A program made the position numbers and the translations under genes. A DNA stretch of 64,000 bases from contig CM054060.1 in assembly GCA_028641055.1 (NCBI GenBank), positions 315,461,682-315,525,681 on the forward strand. The letters are read 5' to 3'. Positions 23,151 through 34,200 of the stretch are shown here, in pieces. The DNA comes from Alopecurus myosuroides (Eukaryota > Streptophyta > Magnoliopsida > Poales > Poaceae). The notes under the pieces are model-generated. The model did no database searches. It was given only the letters and a program-made list of their open reading frames with translations, and was not told where the DNA came from. The stretch's first letter is position 1. Every line of letters begins with the position of its first letter.

Positions 23151-23830
23151 CATGGTATATCTGAGGGCTGCCAAGCGAAAATCTCCCAATACTCACGGAG
23201 GAGTTCGACAAGCGCGCCTTCCTATGCGGACGATAGGATGGTGGACACGATCGCCGTCTTCGTGGATTCTGTCGGGTGCACTTGATGCTTTTGAGTGTCG
23301 CTGCTTGGGCTGAACTCGAGTTTTGGGGCGTTCTTTTTGGTGAGTGGCATCACGGAGTTATCCGTGGTTTTTGCCAACTCTTCCAGCTCCTTTTGCATCC
23401 CGAAAGATTTCGTGATCTCGTTGAACTCTCTGTCGCACTTGTGTGACTTTTGGAAGTCGCCGTTTATGGTTATTGTGCCATATTCTCCTCGGAGTTTGAG
23501 CTTGAGGTAGGCGTAATGGGGTACTGCCATGAATCTTGCGAACGTTGTTTGGCCGAGTATGGCGTGGTACCGTGATGGCCAGTCGACTACCTCAAAGTCG
23601 AGGAATTCTCTCTTGTAGTTTCTCGGGTCTCCGAGTACCACCTCCAGGTTGATTGTTCCGATTGGTCGGACTGCTTTCCCTGATACTATCCTGTGGAAGG
23701 ATGTTTCTGATTCTGCGAGTCTGTCCAGGTTCTTGTTCATCTTGTGGATTGTGTCCGCGTATATGATGTTGATTCCGCTGCCACGATCCATGAACACTCG
23801 GGCTAGGTCGTAGTTGCCTATTTGCGCCTG
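23151..23830 (-). pseudogene. pol: Aspartic protease region of outer gypsy
   Basis: The minus strand encodes VFMDRGSGINIIYADTIHKM, where the family normally has D-G-G-S, so the glycine after the catalytic aspartate is arginine here. HAILGQTTFARFMAVPHYAY and KLRGEYGTITINGDFQ follow. A frame break separates it from RT near 23120-23220. Confidence 0.8.
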
Positions 23831-26640
23831 GATGACGAGCGATGCGTGTCCAGGTCAATACACCCGTTGAGGGTGGTCCTCTTTGGAGAAGGTTATCGAC
23901 TGTTCTGACATCTTCAAGTATTCTGTCGCGATGGTGGGGCTTGTACTGCCATGTTGACTTGGCGTGTGTTTGTCTTCTGGATCCTCCTGGACGGGCAGAC
24001 CTTCTGTGGGTACCCGTTAGCTCCATGGTTTGCGGCGGGTGGTGCTGGTAGCGTGGCTAGCGCCACGTTTTGGTGTACTGGTGGAGGCAGGGGTGGCGGT
24101 TGGTATCCGCTAGCTCCTCCTGGGAGTTGCGGGTATCCCTGGTTAATAGCGGCCCTGTGCTTCTTCGTGTAAGCCTCGTGGATGTCCTGGAACTTTCGAC
24201 AGTCTTTGAGGAGATGAGTTGCCTTGGTTTTGTCCGTGCGCTTATCTGTGAATAGATGTAGCAAGCAGTATTCGTCAAGGTCTTCCTTAGGAGTTTTATC
24301 GTCTGACTTTGGTTTCCAGTCGCGATTTCCACAGGGTCTGCTGTCGCGATTTCTTGTGAACTCTGCTGCCACCATTTCCGACTGATCGTCATGGTCGTAG
24401 TGTTTCCTCTTTTTCCTTCGGCGGTCGCCGCTGTGATCCTCCTCAGGCGCGGGTGAAGATGCTTCTCGTTGCACAGGGATTCTTCTCCATTAGCCCATTT
24501 GTCGGCTATTTCCATTAGCTCTCCGATAGTTTTGGGCGCAGCTCCTCCCAGTTCCTCTCGGAACGCTGTGCGCCGAGCGCCTTTGGTGAAAGCTTCAATT
24601 GCGACCTCTTCCGACATGTTCCCCGCCGTGTTCTTGAGCGTGGTTCACCTCTGGATGTACTCGCGGGTAGACTCTCCGCTCTTCTACTTGTAGGCCCTTA
24701 GTTCCTCGATAGCCGCTAGCCGCTTATATGTCGCCTAGAAATTCTTCTGGAATTCACGGGTGAGATCGTCCCAAGATCCCTAGTGTGCGCGCGGTCTTCC
24801 TTCGAGCCAGCTGCGGGCAGCGCCTACGAGGTGTAGGTTTAGGTACTGCATGGATGTTGTCTTGTTCCCACGTTGGTATTTTACTGCGGTGAGGTAATCT
24901 GACAGCCATGACTTAGGCTCTTGCGAGCCGTCATACTTCGGGACCTCTGTTGTAAGCTTGAATCTCTTGGGCATCGGCGCCTCGCGGATGCTACGGGTGA
25001 AGCACATCGCGCCGCAAGCTTTCTCGTCAGAGGAGGTAGATGGCGACCGGGCGCGGTTCCTGCGAGCTCAGGCCTTGTAGACCTTGCTTTGTGCGATTTC
25101 TCCACGCGCGTCGTATTCAGGCCGATCGCTATTGTCCTCCTGCCGCGGTTCCTTCCTGCGGTGTCGCGATCGGCTTCCGTGGTGCCGTGGGCTGCTGTCG
25201 CGATCTCGCGGGCTATCATCGTCTTTACGCGGGCTGTCGCAGCGGTGCGGGGCTTCCTTTCCTCGGGGGAGACGATATGACTCCTTGTCTCCCCTTCTAG
25301 GAGACGTGCTCCCGCGTATACCTGGCCATGGGCAGCTCGGCCCGGCCGGCCCGACCCGACCCGGCCCGAAAATCCGGGGCCGGGCTCGGGCCTGGGAATC
25401 TAAGCCCGCCGGTCGGGCCAGGCCGGGCTTGGGCCCGACGGAATCGCATTTTTGGTCGCAGTCGGGCTGGGACGGTCGGGTTTTCTTGGGCTCGGGCCCG
25501 ATTTCTGCAGCCCGACAGTGGGGCGGGTCGGACTCGGGCCTGAGTTTTGCACGTTAATTTTTTTTAGGCCCGGCCCGGCCCGAACTTTGGCCAGGTATAC
25601 TCCCGCGTCTGCGAGATGTTTTGTCCACCCGAGGGGTTTTGTCGGCTTCTGGAGTTGTTGCGTACCTCCGGTTCTGGGCGGAAATTCTTGCGGCTGCCAT
25701 GTGTAGCCCCTTCTGGACTTGTCGATGTTGCTCCGCGCGGGGGTTGTTTTCGGGTGGCTGGTTCGCCTGTAAGTATGTGGCGGCCGCCAGGAGTGGTACG
25801 GCGGGGGTTTCGGGTGCACGTTGCCCTCCTCATCGACGTTCATGATGGATGTCTCGAGGGACTTACTGATTCCGCTGAGAGACTCGTGTTCCAGGCCAGC
25901 AGCCTTCGAGACATATTTCTTCTTATGGGGTTGGTTCCTCGTCGATTGAGTCCTAGAGAGCGCTGCACGACACGCAATCGAGGCTTCCTCCGCTTGTTTC
26001 CTCTTTTCCAAATCCTTGCAGGCTTCGTGCAGCTGTCGGCCAGTTCGCAGCAGGTGGAAGTGGTACGCCGTCAGTTCCTCTTGAGTGGACGTGGGCGGTA
26101 TCGGTTGGCCCGTGTTTACTACCTCTTTCCCTGTGAGCCATGCGGCTCGCGAGACTTTGATGTGTTCTCGTGCATCGTTGCTCCCTTGCGTTTCCTCGGG
26201 TATCTCACCCGAATCTGCCATGCAGACCTGAGCCAAATATGGCGTGTGGGTCCTAGGCGTAGATTAACGGTTCCCTAGAACTTGGAGGGCTCCTCCGCTG
26301 CGATTGTATGGAAACCGCGTGTATTGCGGCGGATGGAGCTACCATTGGGCGCTAAGTCGTGACCAGTGTTACCTGATAGCGACTCGAGAATTGCCGGGCT
26401 TGAGACAGACTCGGAGTCCGATTCGCGGAGTTCGATCCGATCGGGGAACGCGGGATCCTCGCCTTGTTGGCGTGGAAGTGGAACACACCGAACGTCAAGC
26501 TGACACTCTTCTCGAGTTCGCTGAACGCCGGACGCGATTCCGGCGAGTGGGGCGCGTAGATGAGAGACCCGAAGCGGATCGGCTCCGTTGGAGTCGATGT
26601 TCCGGGGCTCCAGCTGAAGGTTGGCGATGACGAGGCCAAA
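23831..26640 (-). pseudogene. gag: Tat-type gag of outer gypsy (heavily broken, MITE inserted)
   Basis: Read from about 26640 down, the N-terminal part is charged (HEACKDLEKRKQAEEASIAC). The core gag domain is at 24620-25007 (EVPKYDGSQEPKSWLSDYL, GAARSWLEGRPRAH) with several stops around 24660-24780. TKGARRTAFREELGGAAPKT and a damaged zinc knuckle (EYCLLHLFTDKR, then H and C) follow near 24250. A 282-bp MITE splits the frame at 25318-25599. Confidence 0.8.
25318..25599. mobile_element. Mutator-type MITE, 282 bp, GC-rich
   Basis: Terminal inverted repeats begin ATACCTGGCCA on the left and TATACCTGGCCA (reverse strand) on the right, followed by runs of GGCCCGGCC. The nine bases CTCCCGCGT flank both sides (25309-25317 and 25600-25608), and a 9-bp duplication is the Mutator signature. 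It has no coding capacity and lies inside gag of the outer gypsy, so it inserted after that element. Confidence 0.85.
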
Positions 26641-26665
26641 GATGCCGTGGATCCAGCGCCTGCCG

Positions 26666-26685
26666 TTCCCACATACGGCACCAAT
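26666..26685 (-). promoter_or_regulatory. Primer-binding site of outer gypsy
   Basis: On the minus strand, ATTGGTGCCGTATGTGGGAA follows the LTR end TCGACA. It resembles the TTGGCRCCYACCGTGGGG sites of the other Tat-type elements but is diverged. Confidence 0.7.
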
Positions 26686-27178
26686 TGTCGATTAGTGATC
26701 TCGACAAGTCCCTGGGATGATCCGATAGGGTTTCGATTAAGAGAACGAATAGGCGTTGGTGACAATTGTCGGCTAACAGGGGGAACAATTTACCCAGGTT
26801 CGGGGCCCTCGTAGAGGTAAAAACCCTTACTCCTGCTCTTGCGATCTATATTATGAGTAGATCGGTTACAATGGTGGGTGCTCAAGTCGAGATATTGGTC
26901 TTGAGCTCAAGTCTATGGTGTTGAAAAGTAGATTCGATCCCCTCCCTCGGTGGTCCTCCCAGCCTTTTATAGGTGGCTAGGTCTCAAACCGTGTCCGAGG
27001 GGGTACAAACCCTAGTTCTAGGTCGGTAGGAGCTATCCTTCTTAGTCGGCAAGTCTTGCAGGTGGGCTTTTGGGCTGGGCCTTCTAGAACAACGGGGTAG
27101 CTCCTTGCTTTGGGCCTAGGTCTTGGTCCTTGGACCGGGTAGGCTCACCCGATAGGTCCAGAAATCATCCCCATGTCA
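26686..27178 (-). repeat. 5' LTR of outer gypsy
   Basis: This is about 493 bp on the minus strand, starting TGACATGGGGATGATTTC and ending ATCGACA. It abuts the right copy of the ~180-bp duplication. No partner LTR exists on the left side at 8415. Confidence 0.8.
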
Positions 27179-27362
27179 CCGGCCATGCGTCGTTGGAGCC
27201 TTGGAGGTGCGTCGGTCTAAAGGGATCACAGTGGAGCGGCAGTGGCTAGGCATCTTTTGGCAAGGGTGTGGCATGACATGATCTACACGGTTACGGTGGG
27301 GGAGAGGGAGGGAGGGAGAGAGAAGGAAAGGGAGAGGGAGATTTTTGTGTGTGTTGAGACGA
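27179..27362 (+). repeat. Right copy of the ~180-bp direct duplication
   Basis: Nearly identical to 8237-8414, with small indels in the purine-rich tract. It directly abuts the LTR terminus of the outer gypsy. Confidence 0.85.
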
Positions 27363-27733
27363 CCTGTGGTGGCTAGGGACGAGAGATGTGGGGATAGGTG
27401 GGATAGAGATGGGCAGCATGGTCTAAAAGCACATGTTGCGTTCATTGACAAGTAAAATTCATGACTGACGGTTCGGCATAAGGATGACGAGTGGGCCTAC
27501 GGCCGATGTGGTGGCGCGTCCTGACGTCTTTGGACACCGGAGCCAAACCCAAAAGTTGTGGGGCTGCCAACTATCGAAACAAGGGGGGAGGCTTGATGGT
27601 GCTGTTTTTTCATCCGAATCCAGGTAGATGGCCAAGGTGTTTGGTAAATCCTATTTTAGGATCAACATGCACATTAGCAGGAATACACACACCCTATTTT
27701 CGTGTCTGGGCCTGGCTGTTCGGAGGAGGTGAC
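27363..27733. other. Low-copy-looking sequence, no clear gene
   Basis: It links the right duplication copy with the copia insertion. It contains a short inverted motif (AATCCTATTTTAGGAT) near 27648. It ends in GTGAC, the copia target duplication, and continues at 41596. Confidence 0.4.
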
Positions 27734-29052
27734 TGTTGGGAATATGCCCTAGAGGCAATCATGTATGATGTAATTCCCACTGTATTCATAAAGTTATTAA
27801 GTCGTCCTTGTTTTGAACATCTGATATATGTCATTGAATATGTGATTCGATTGTGGAACTATATATATATTAATGTTGTTCATACTAAATTGTCCTTGGT
27901 CATTAAGGTTGTGCTGGACACACACCCTAGACTAATGTGAGTGTTGGCTGATGACACGGTTCCACTTGTGCCATTCCAACATTCACAGACTTGCCTAAAG
28001 AGTTTAGCAAGTCGGACTGACCCATATTGAGATGCAACGAGCAAGTCGTCATTTGCATGTCTCAATCAATGTAATCCTTAGACCTGACATTGTCGCACAA
28101 TCCGAGTTGTGGATCACCGACTTAGGTTCTGTCAAACGTTGTTCTATGACAAGGCAGCTATAAACGCAGAGTTCGTGTCGAATGAGAAGCAAGCTGCGTG
28201 ATATGGATAATCAAGATGGGATTTTCCCCTCCGAATGGAGAGATTATTCTCTGGGCCCTCTCGAGTGATATGATTCAGGAAGCATGGCCATGCGCGACTC
28301 AGTTAAGTGTTAACTGTGTCTGTTGACTAAGAGTTAGTCAGATGAATCACATGTCACAGATCGAGAAGAGAGTCGAACTATTTAAGGGATGACGATAATT
28401 CGCCTATAGTTCAACAAGGTATATCGTGAGGCAAAAGGGACTAAGATGTAAATCACATTGGAAGGTATGTCGTCATGACTCAATGGGACTTGGGAGTCGG
28501 TACGTTCTGCTAGGAGACACTACCGATTGATCGATTGGGAGTTGGACTCCAATCATGTCCAAGTCGCCTTGAGCCTGCAGGGTCGCACACTTAAGAGCGG
28601 GAGCAAATGTATTGGTCTGGTTGGACCCGAACCGGAAATGGAATGAGTTTGTGAGTCATACTCACAGAGGGAATGGGCCACAAGTGTTGTGAAGCCCACT
28701 ACCATTCGCTATATAAAGAGGGGAGCAGGTTGCCCAGCGGGCACGTTAGTCCACTCCCATGCGTTGGGAACCCTAGCCCCACTCAGTCCAGCCGTCGCAC
28801 CGGACCTAGCAGTCCACCGTCGGAGCTCCTCCTCGTACGTGTGGATACCGGCATAGGTGTTGTACGTTCATCACTTCGACGTTCGTGGGATCGGATCGGT
28901 TGGATCGGATCGTGGGACTGCACTGCCCCGACGTGCTTCATCGATAATCCGCACCTGCGCGTCTAGTGGTAATACTCGTGGCCTTCTACCTCGGCTAGAT
29001 CTTGGAAGCTTCGCGTAAGAAAAGTTTTAGTTTATCTCTACGCGTTCCAACA
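27734..29052 (+). repeat. 5' LTR of copia
   Basis: This is 1,319 bp, from TGTTGGGAATATGCCCTAGA to CGCGTTCCAACA. It keeps about 60 bp near its start that the 3' LTR has lost, and lacks about 17 bp present in the 3' LTR near 40500. Over the alignable part I estimate roughly 5% substitutions by eye. Confidence 0.95.
28710..28717 (+). promoter_or_regulatory. Copia LTR TATA box
   Basis: TATATAAA in CGCTATATAAAGAGG. The 3' LTR copy near 41254 reads TGTATAAA, a point change. Confidence 0.65.
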
Positions 29053-29053
29053 G

Positions 29054-29065
29054 TGGTATCAGAGC
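29054..29065 (+). promoter_or_regulatory. Primer-binding site, initiator tRNA-Met
   Basis: TGGTATCAGAGC starts one base after the LTR. It is the standard copia primer site, complementary to the 3' end of initiator tRNA-Met. Confidence 0.92.
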
Positions 29066-30346
29066 GGTAGCTTCTGGTATTAGACCCGAGAGCCGCACAT
29101 ATGTGATATGTAGTTAGCATTAGATTGGATCTAAGTGCTGTTTTGGTGGTCGTTCTATGAGATAGATTGGTTTTGTACATGGTTGATTGGATCAATCGTA
29201 CTCGGGGTTAATGGATGATCAGGTTTCCGTGATCATACTGCTAAGGTCATGGAGAAACTTACCCCTACCGGTCGGTTTCCGCCATCAGGGTGTACCGTGA
29301 CACATAAATCCAGTTGCGGTGATCGAAGATCAAAGAGTTTGATCGAATCGGAATACAGATCAGATTTGGGTAAAATCGTTTTATCCGATGAAGAAATCCA
29401 TGTTCGGACCGCCAACATCGCCTTGTCGTAGCGCCTTAGATGTCGTTGCGAGTTTCACAACGTCGGTAGATATCGCGTCTATGCATAACTTGTTTTTGCA
29501 GGAAGTTGTGAATGGTATGGCTTATGTGCATGTGATGTGTGTAATCCATACGTGATCTGCGTATCATGTTTTTGTCAGCCGGCTGGAGCCTAGGTGCTAT
29601 CATTTTATTGTATACCGGCCTGCGTGTCGGATTCTCTATGTAATGTTTCATTTACTAGCTAGTGTAGCTTGTTGGAGAACCCGGTGACATGCAAGTCGAT
29701 GTACAAGTCGGCTACATGGAGTAAGATGGCACGTGACAAGAGTTGGCACGAGTCGAATTACAAGCTTTGTGGAGATGGAGATCACCATGAAGAGTGCCAT
29801 ACCATTTCACATTATAATTTCTTTATTTGTGTTATTGTTATGTCTCTATTTACCTCTATTTAGATAGTTGGTAGATTTTAATCCCGTAAAGGAGGTCTAG
29901 TCGGTCACCCCGCTAGTGCTGCACCATCACAAGTCGGACATTATTGGTAGTGGGCTCATAAAATTGAGGTGCTTCCAATTCTTTCCGATTAGGTGGGTTT
30001 GAGTCGGACTCTTACAAGCATAAGCACTTGATAAGCTAGACGAGTCCATCACAATGGTTGTGGGGCTCGAGGCGAGGTAGGTTGGGAGCCGGGGCATGTG
30101 ATGTCACCCAACTAACAGGAGTCGTATTGGATACGATTGGCAAGGTATTGCCTACCTAGATCACTTGACGGCTAGCGGTGATGCTAAAGCTCACTAGTCG
30201 GCTTGCTTATTTAGGATCTTGAATCACTTAGAAACCATCGGAGTGGTGTTGGTTCTAGTGAGAGCATAAGTATTAAAGCGTTTAATATGCATGCTCTTCT
30301 ATGAATACATGTCTTAAGTGTTTTGCATATTTTCTGTTGTAGATCA
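29066..30346. other. Copia leader, non-coding
   Basis: About 1.28 kb lies between the PBS and the gag start codon. I find no credible gene, and short open frames occur on both strands. Motifs of the form AGTCGG recur through it. Confidence 0.55.
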
Positions 30347-31229
30347 ATGGCACCTAGCAACCTTCCTCAGTTGTACGCTTTTGCGTTGAGATCAATCCTA
30401 GAGAAAGATAAGCTAAATGGAACTAATTTCACCAACTGGTATCGTAATCTGAGGATAGTCCTCAAGCATGACTAGAAAGAACATGTTCTAGAAACTCCAC
30501 TTCCAGAAGAGCCTGATGATGATGCGACTGTCGCAGTCATGAATGCCTACCGTAAGACTAGAGATGAGTCTACAAAAATTAGCTGTCTTATGCTTGCACA
30601 CATGGAACCGGACTTGCAGCAGCAGTTCGAGAATGTTGAGGCCCACGATATGATCGAAAGCCTCAAAAGTATGTTCCAGGCTCAAGCAAAGACCGAGAGG
30701 TATCAAGTCTCTCAAGCTTTGCTGGGCTGTAAGCTGAAAGACGGCGATCCACTGAGTCCGCATGTAATCAAGATGATTGGTTACATACAGTCTCTGGATC
30801 AGCTGGGCTTCCCAATTAACGAAGAGTTCGCTACTGATATAATTCTGAACTCTCTTCCTAGTGCGTATGGTCCGTTCATCTCGAACTACCATATGCATGG
30901 TATGGATAAGAGTATCACTGAATTACATGGGATGCTCAAAACGGCAGAGGCTGATATCAAGAAAGGCCCCAGTCAAGTGTTGATTGTGTAGAATAAGGCT
31001 AAGTTGAAGAAAGGTTCTTGGACTAAGTTGAAGAAGGATAAGTCAGGAGGTAGCGCCCATGGCCCTGTCCAGAGTGCTCCCTCAAAGACCAAGCCTTCTC
31101 CTACAGCCGGAGCCAATTGCTTCTATTGCAAGCAAGATGGCCACTGGAAGAGGAACTGCACCAAGTATTTGGCTGACAGGGCCAAGAGTGGAGGTGTGAC
31201 TTCCAACTCAGGTACGCTTGTGTGCAATG
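30347..31229 (+). pseudogene. gag: Copia gag (two stops, then solo-LTR insertion)
   Basis: The start ATG at 30347 opens MAPSNLPQLYAFALRSIL, followed by DKLNGTNFTNWYRNLRIVL. In-frame TAG codons stand at 30473-30475 and 30989-30991. A perfect zinc knuckle CFYCKQDGHWKRNC (CX2CX4HX4C) lies near 31119-31160. The frame reaches the insertion point at 31229 and continues in the same phase at 37233. Confidence 0.9.
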
Positions 31230-34200
31230 TGTCACATCCCAGTTTTTGGACTCTTGGACTGTGCTCAAGAAGACAACTATTAGGGCCAACAAAGTAATCT
31301 TTACAACAACATGATTGTTTGAACTAACTTGTGTTATGATCTTAATCATATTTTCAACATAAGTTTTGTTTCATTATAAAACCAATACCATATGTTTCTG
31401 AAAAATATTCCTGATATTTTTCCCTAATGTTTTCTTATTATTACTTGAGTGGATTTTTATTCCAAGACTTGGATCATTCTTGTTTGCATCTTAAAACAAA
31501 CTTTTAACCTTGTTGGATCCAAGAAAACAAGTTTCCAAAATGATCTATGAAAGTTTTCTTTTAACTTTCCTATAGAAAACAATTCCTGAAAATAAAGCCA
31601 AATACCTGTTTTCTACCATTGTTTTCACCAAGCTAGAGATTGTTATTTTATGATTTCTTGACTTCTAATTAATCCTTGATATATGTACTACAGATACATA
31701 AGCTCACTTTTATTTTGGGAGAAATGAAGACTATCTTTTGCTTGTTGTTTTTGTGGTATAAAATTAAGGCAGAAAAAGGCAGTTTTTAGAAACAGATAAA
31801 AACAGAAAGTATACCTTTTTCCACATTGTTTTCATGGCCTTAAACTATTTCAAAATTGTTTTCAAAAGTTTTTTCTGAAAGTATATAACATGGTTAACAA
31901 GTCCATGTTTTGAAAACCAATTTTGGAAAGCATTTGAACCCTGAAAACAAACTCAACTTTTTGCATCTTCTATCTGTTTTCAACACTTAGAAAATTTCTA
32001 AGTCATAAGACTGAATTTTCTGAATTTGCAAATGAACAGTAAGGGATACACTTTTGCACACTTATTTTCTTGATGTTTCTTTGCATTTTTGGAAGCATGA
32101 CCTAACCTAACTTGTTGACCAACTATTGAACTCGACCAAAATGCTTTGGATACCTTCTAGAAGACCTTAGGGATGAGAATAAGAGAGGTGAGAGAATGAT
32201 GACTAGGATAGGGATGGGCTCCCATACCTCTTAGATATTTTGATCTTTTCCTCTTGCCACTTGCACTCAAGGGGTCCCACTTGCTTGCATCACCTTTGAT
32301 CTTGCATAGGACATAGTGTTCACTCAAGAGGAAATGACCAAATGCCCAAAAACTTGCCAATGCCATTGCTTGACATGCCCCTCTGTGACCACCATGCCCC
32401 TCTCTTCACTCCCTCTGGTATAAAGGTCCAGAGGGCACCTCCTCACGCCCCGGCCTCCCTCATACCTCACTCTACCTCCCCAAAGCAAAAGAGACCCAAG
32501 CCCGAGCCCCTGGAGCGCTCCCGAGCCGTGCCCACGTCGGCGGTCACCACCACGGGCACGACACGGTGCAGCTCGGCCCGAGCTCTCTCTTCCCCTCCCA
32601 CTGCCCTGGATGAACCCCCCTAGTCCCCTGGATCCTCCCTGACACTTCCTCGTGTCCCCTTGTGCGCAGGATCGCCGCCGCCATCCACCTCGCCGCCGCG
32701 GTCACCTCGCCTAGCGCCGCCGCCAGGAGCCGTGCCAGCCGCCGCCGTGACCTCTCCTCGACGCCCTCGACCCCCTGCAGCCTCCCCGAGCTCACTCCAC
32801 CCCTCCCCGAGCCCCTAGGTGAGCTCCCCGAGCCAATCTCGCCGCCGGCCGGTCGGGACAGAGAGAGACAGTGAGGAGAGGAGGGAGACGACCCCCTTCG
32901 AACGGCCCTTTCCCGCGCCGCGTGCGCGCGCGCGCAAGCACGGTGGGCTGCGCTGCCGCTAGTTGGGCCGTGGCCTCGAGATCCAGCCCACCCGCACGTT
33001 TGCCTTATTCATTTGATTTTTGACAGAATCATATGCATTTACTTTGGGCTTGTGAAAAATATAAAAGCTGCACAATAAAATCTGAGAAAATTCATGGACA
33101 TAAAGGCATGAAATCTAAGCCATGCAAAATTTACAGATCTGGTTTTGGACCAATATTTTGGGCACAATGACTGTTTTGCCACAAACTATCTCTGATAATG
33201 TTTTGGCCATAACTTTTAAAATATGTAATCAAATGGAACAAACTAAACTGATCTGGATAGGTATTGAAAATATCTATCCAATGAAACAAACCTCACATCA
33301 AGGTGAGTTACAGAATGAAAATGCCATCCAGATTACTGAAAGGACAGTAGCCTTTTCTTTGATTTTGATAAGGAGTTTAAAAATGATTTTTGGAGCAAAC
33401 CCAATTGTATGAGTTTGGTATTGAGTAGATATATCTTATCCTAGCTTAGATTAATTTTTTGAGCTTTAGATTATTTTTGGTGGACAGATCTAGAAACAGA
33501 AGCTTTTCTGTTTTGATTTCTTTGTTTGTTTTTGTTGAAATGAAATGTTTGGTTGCTTTAATCTTTGTTCCTAGAATGTAGAGATGTGTTGGATCTTGTT
33601 ATTAGGTAGTTTTCTTGCATTACATCTACCATACAAAGTGTGTGCATGTTTGCAATATCATTTGGCTATAGAAAGTAGCATATGTTATTTCCCTAGTTTA
33701 TTTATTTGATGTTTTATGTGAACCAACTCATTGTGTACTTGTTACCTAATTTTGTGCTATGATTGTGGTGAGTCCAGTAGCATTTTGGTACTGTTATTTT
33801 GATGCTTTTGTCTCTGATAGCTTGCATGTATTTTTAAGGTGAAGCATGTGTAGGTTTTGTTATTCTTATGCACTAGTCTTGTATGCACTAGAATAAATAG
33901 CCTTGTTTTATTTATTTTGTTATTCTAATGTTTGTCATGAGTAACCAGAGGCTTAGTACCTCTTTTGCCTTGGTATTAGTGGGCCCATAATCCACTGGTC
34001 CCATTGCATCTTGGTTGGGGATGAACATTCCCAACTATGCACATGTGAGAAATTAACATGTTTTAATTATGTGGTTGATAGGATATTTTCCACCAAGGAA
34101 AATATAATTGTTTGTTTTCACTTATGCAAGTTAGAAGTTTATTTCTTATAAGAATCTACTAGTATGTAGATGTGATCCATTTGTTAGCATAATATTCCTT

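Larger units (their letters stand above)
8415..27178 (-). mobile_element. Outer Tat/Retand-type gypsy element, truncated in integrase, split by a second gypsy
   Basis: Read from the right on the minus strand, this has LTR 26686-27178, PBS, gag, protease and RT to 22434. After the inserted element 10363-22433 it continues with RNase H, a second RNase H and integrase down to 8415, where it stops without a 3' LTR. Removing the inserted element rejoins RT and RNase H. The second RNase H domain after the usual one is the mark of the Tat lineage. Many in-frame stops show it is old. A Mutator-type MITE sits in its gag. Confidence 0.88.

Noticed and set aside
8237..27362. The ~180-bp duplication as a pair of short LTRs
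   Set aside because: It lacks TG...CA ends, PBS or PPT next to it, and a proper LTR already lies between it and gag on the right.
32342..32874. Proline/serine/alanine-rich frames in the long LTR
   Set aside because: GC-rich leader composition right after the TATA box. Frames are open on both strands with no domain.
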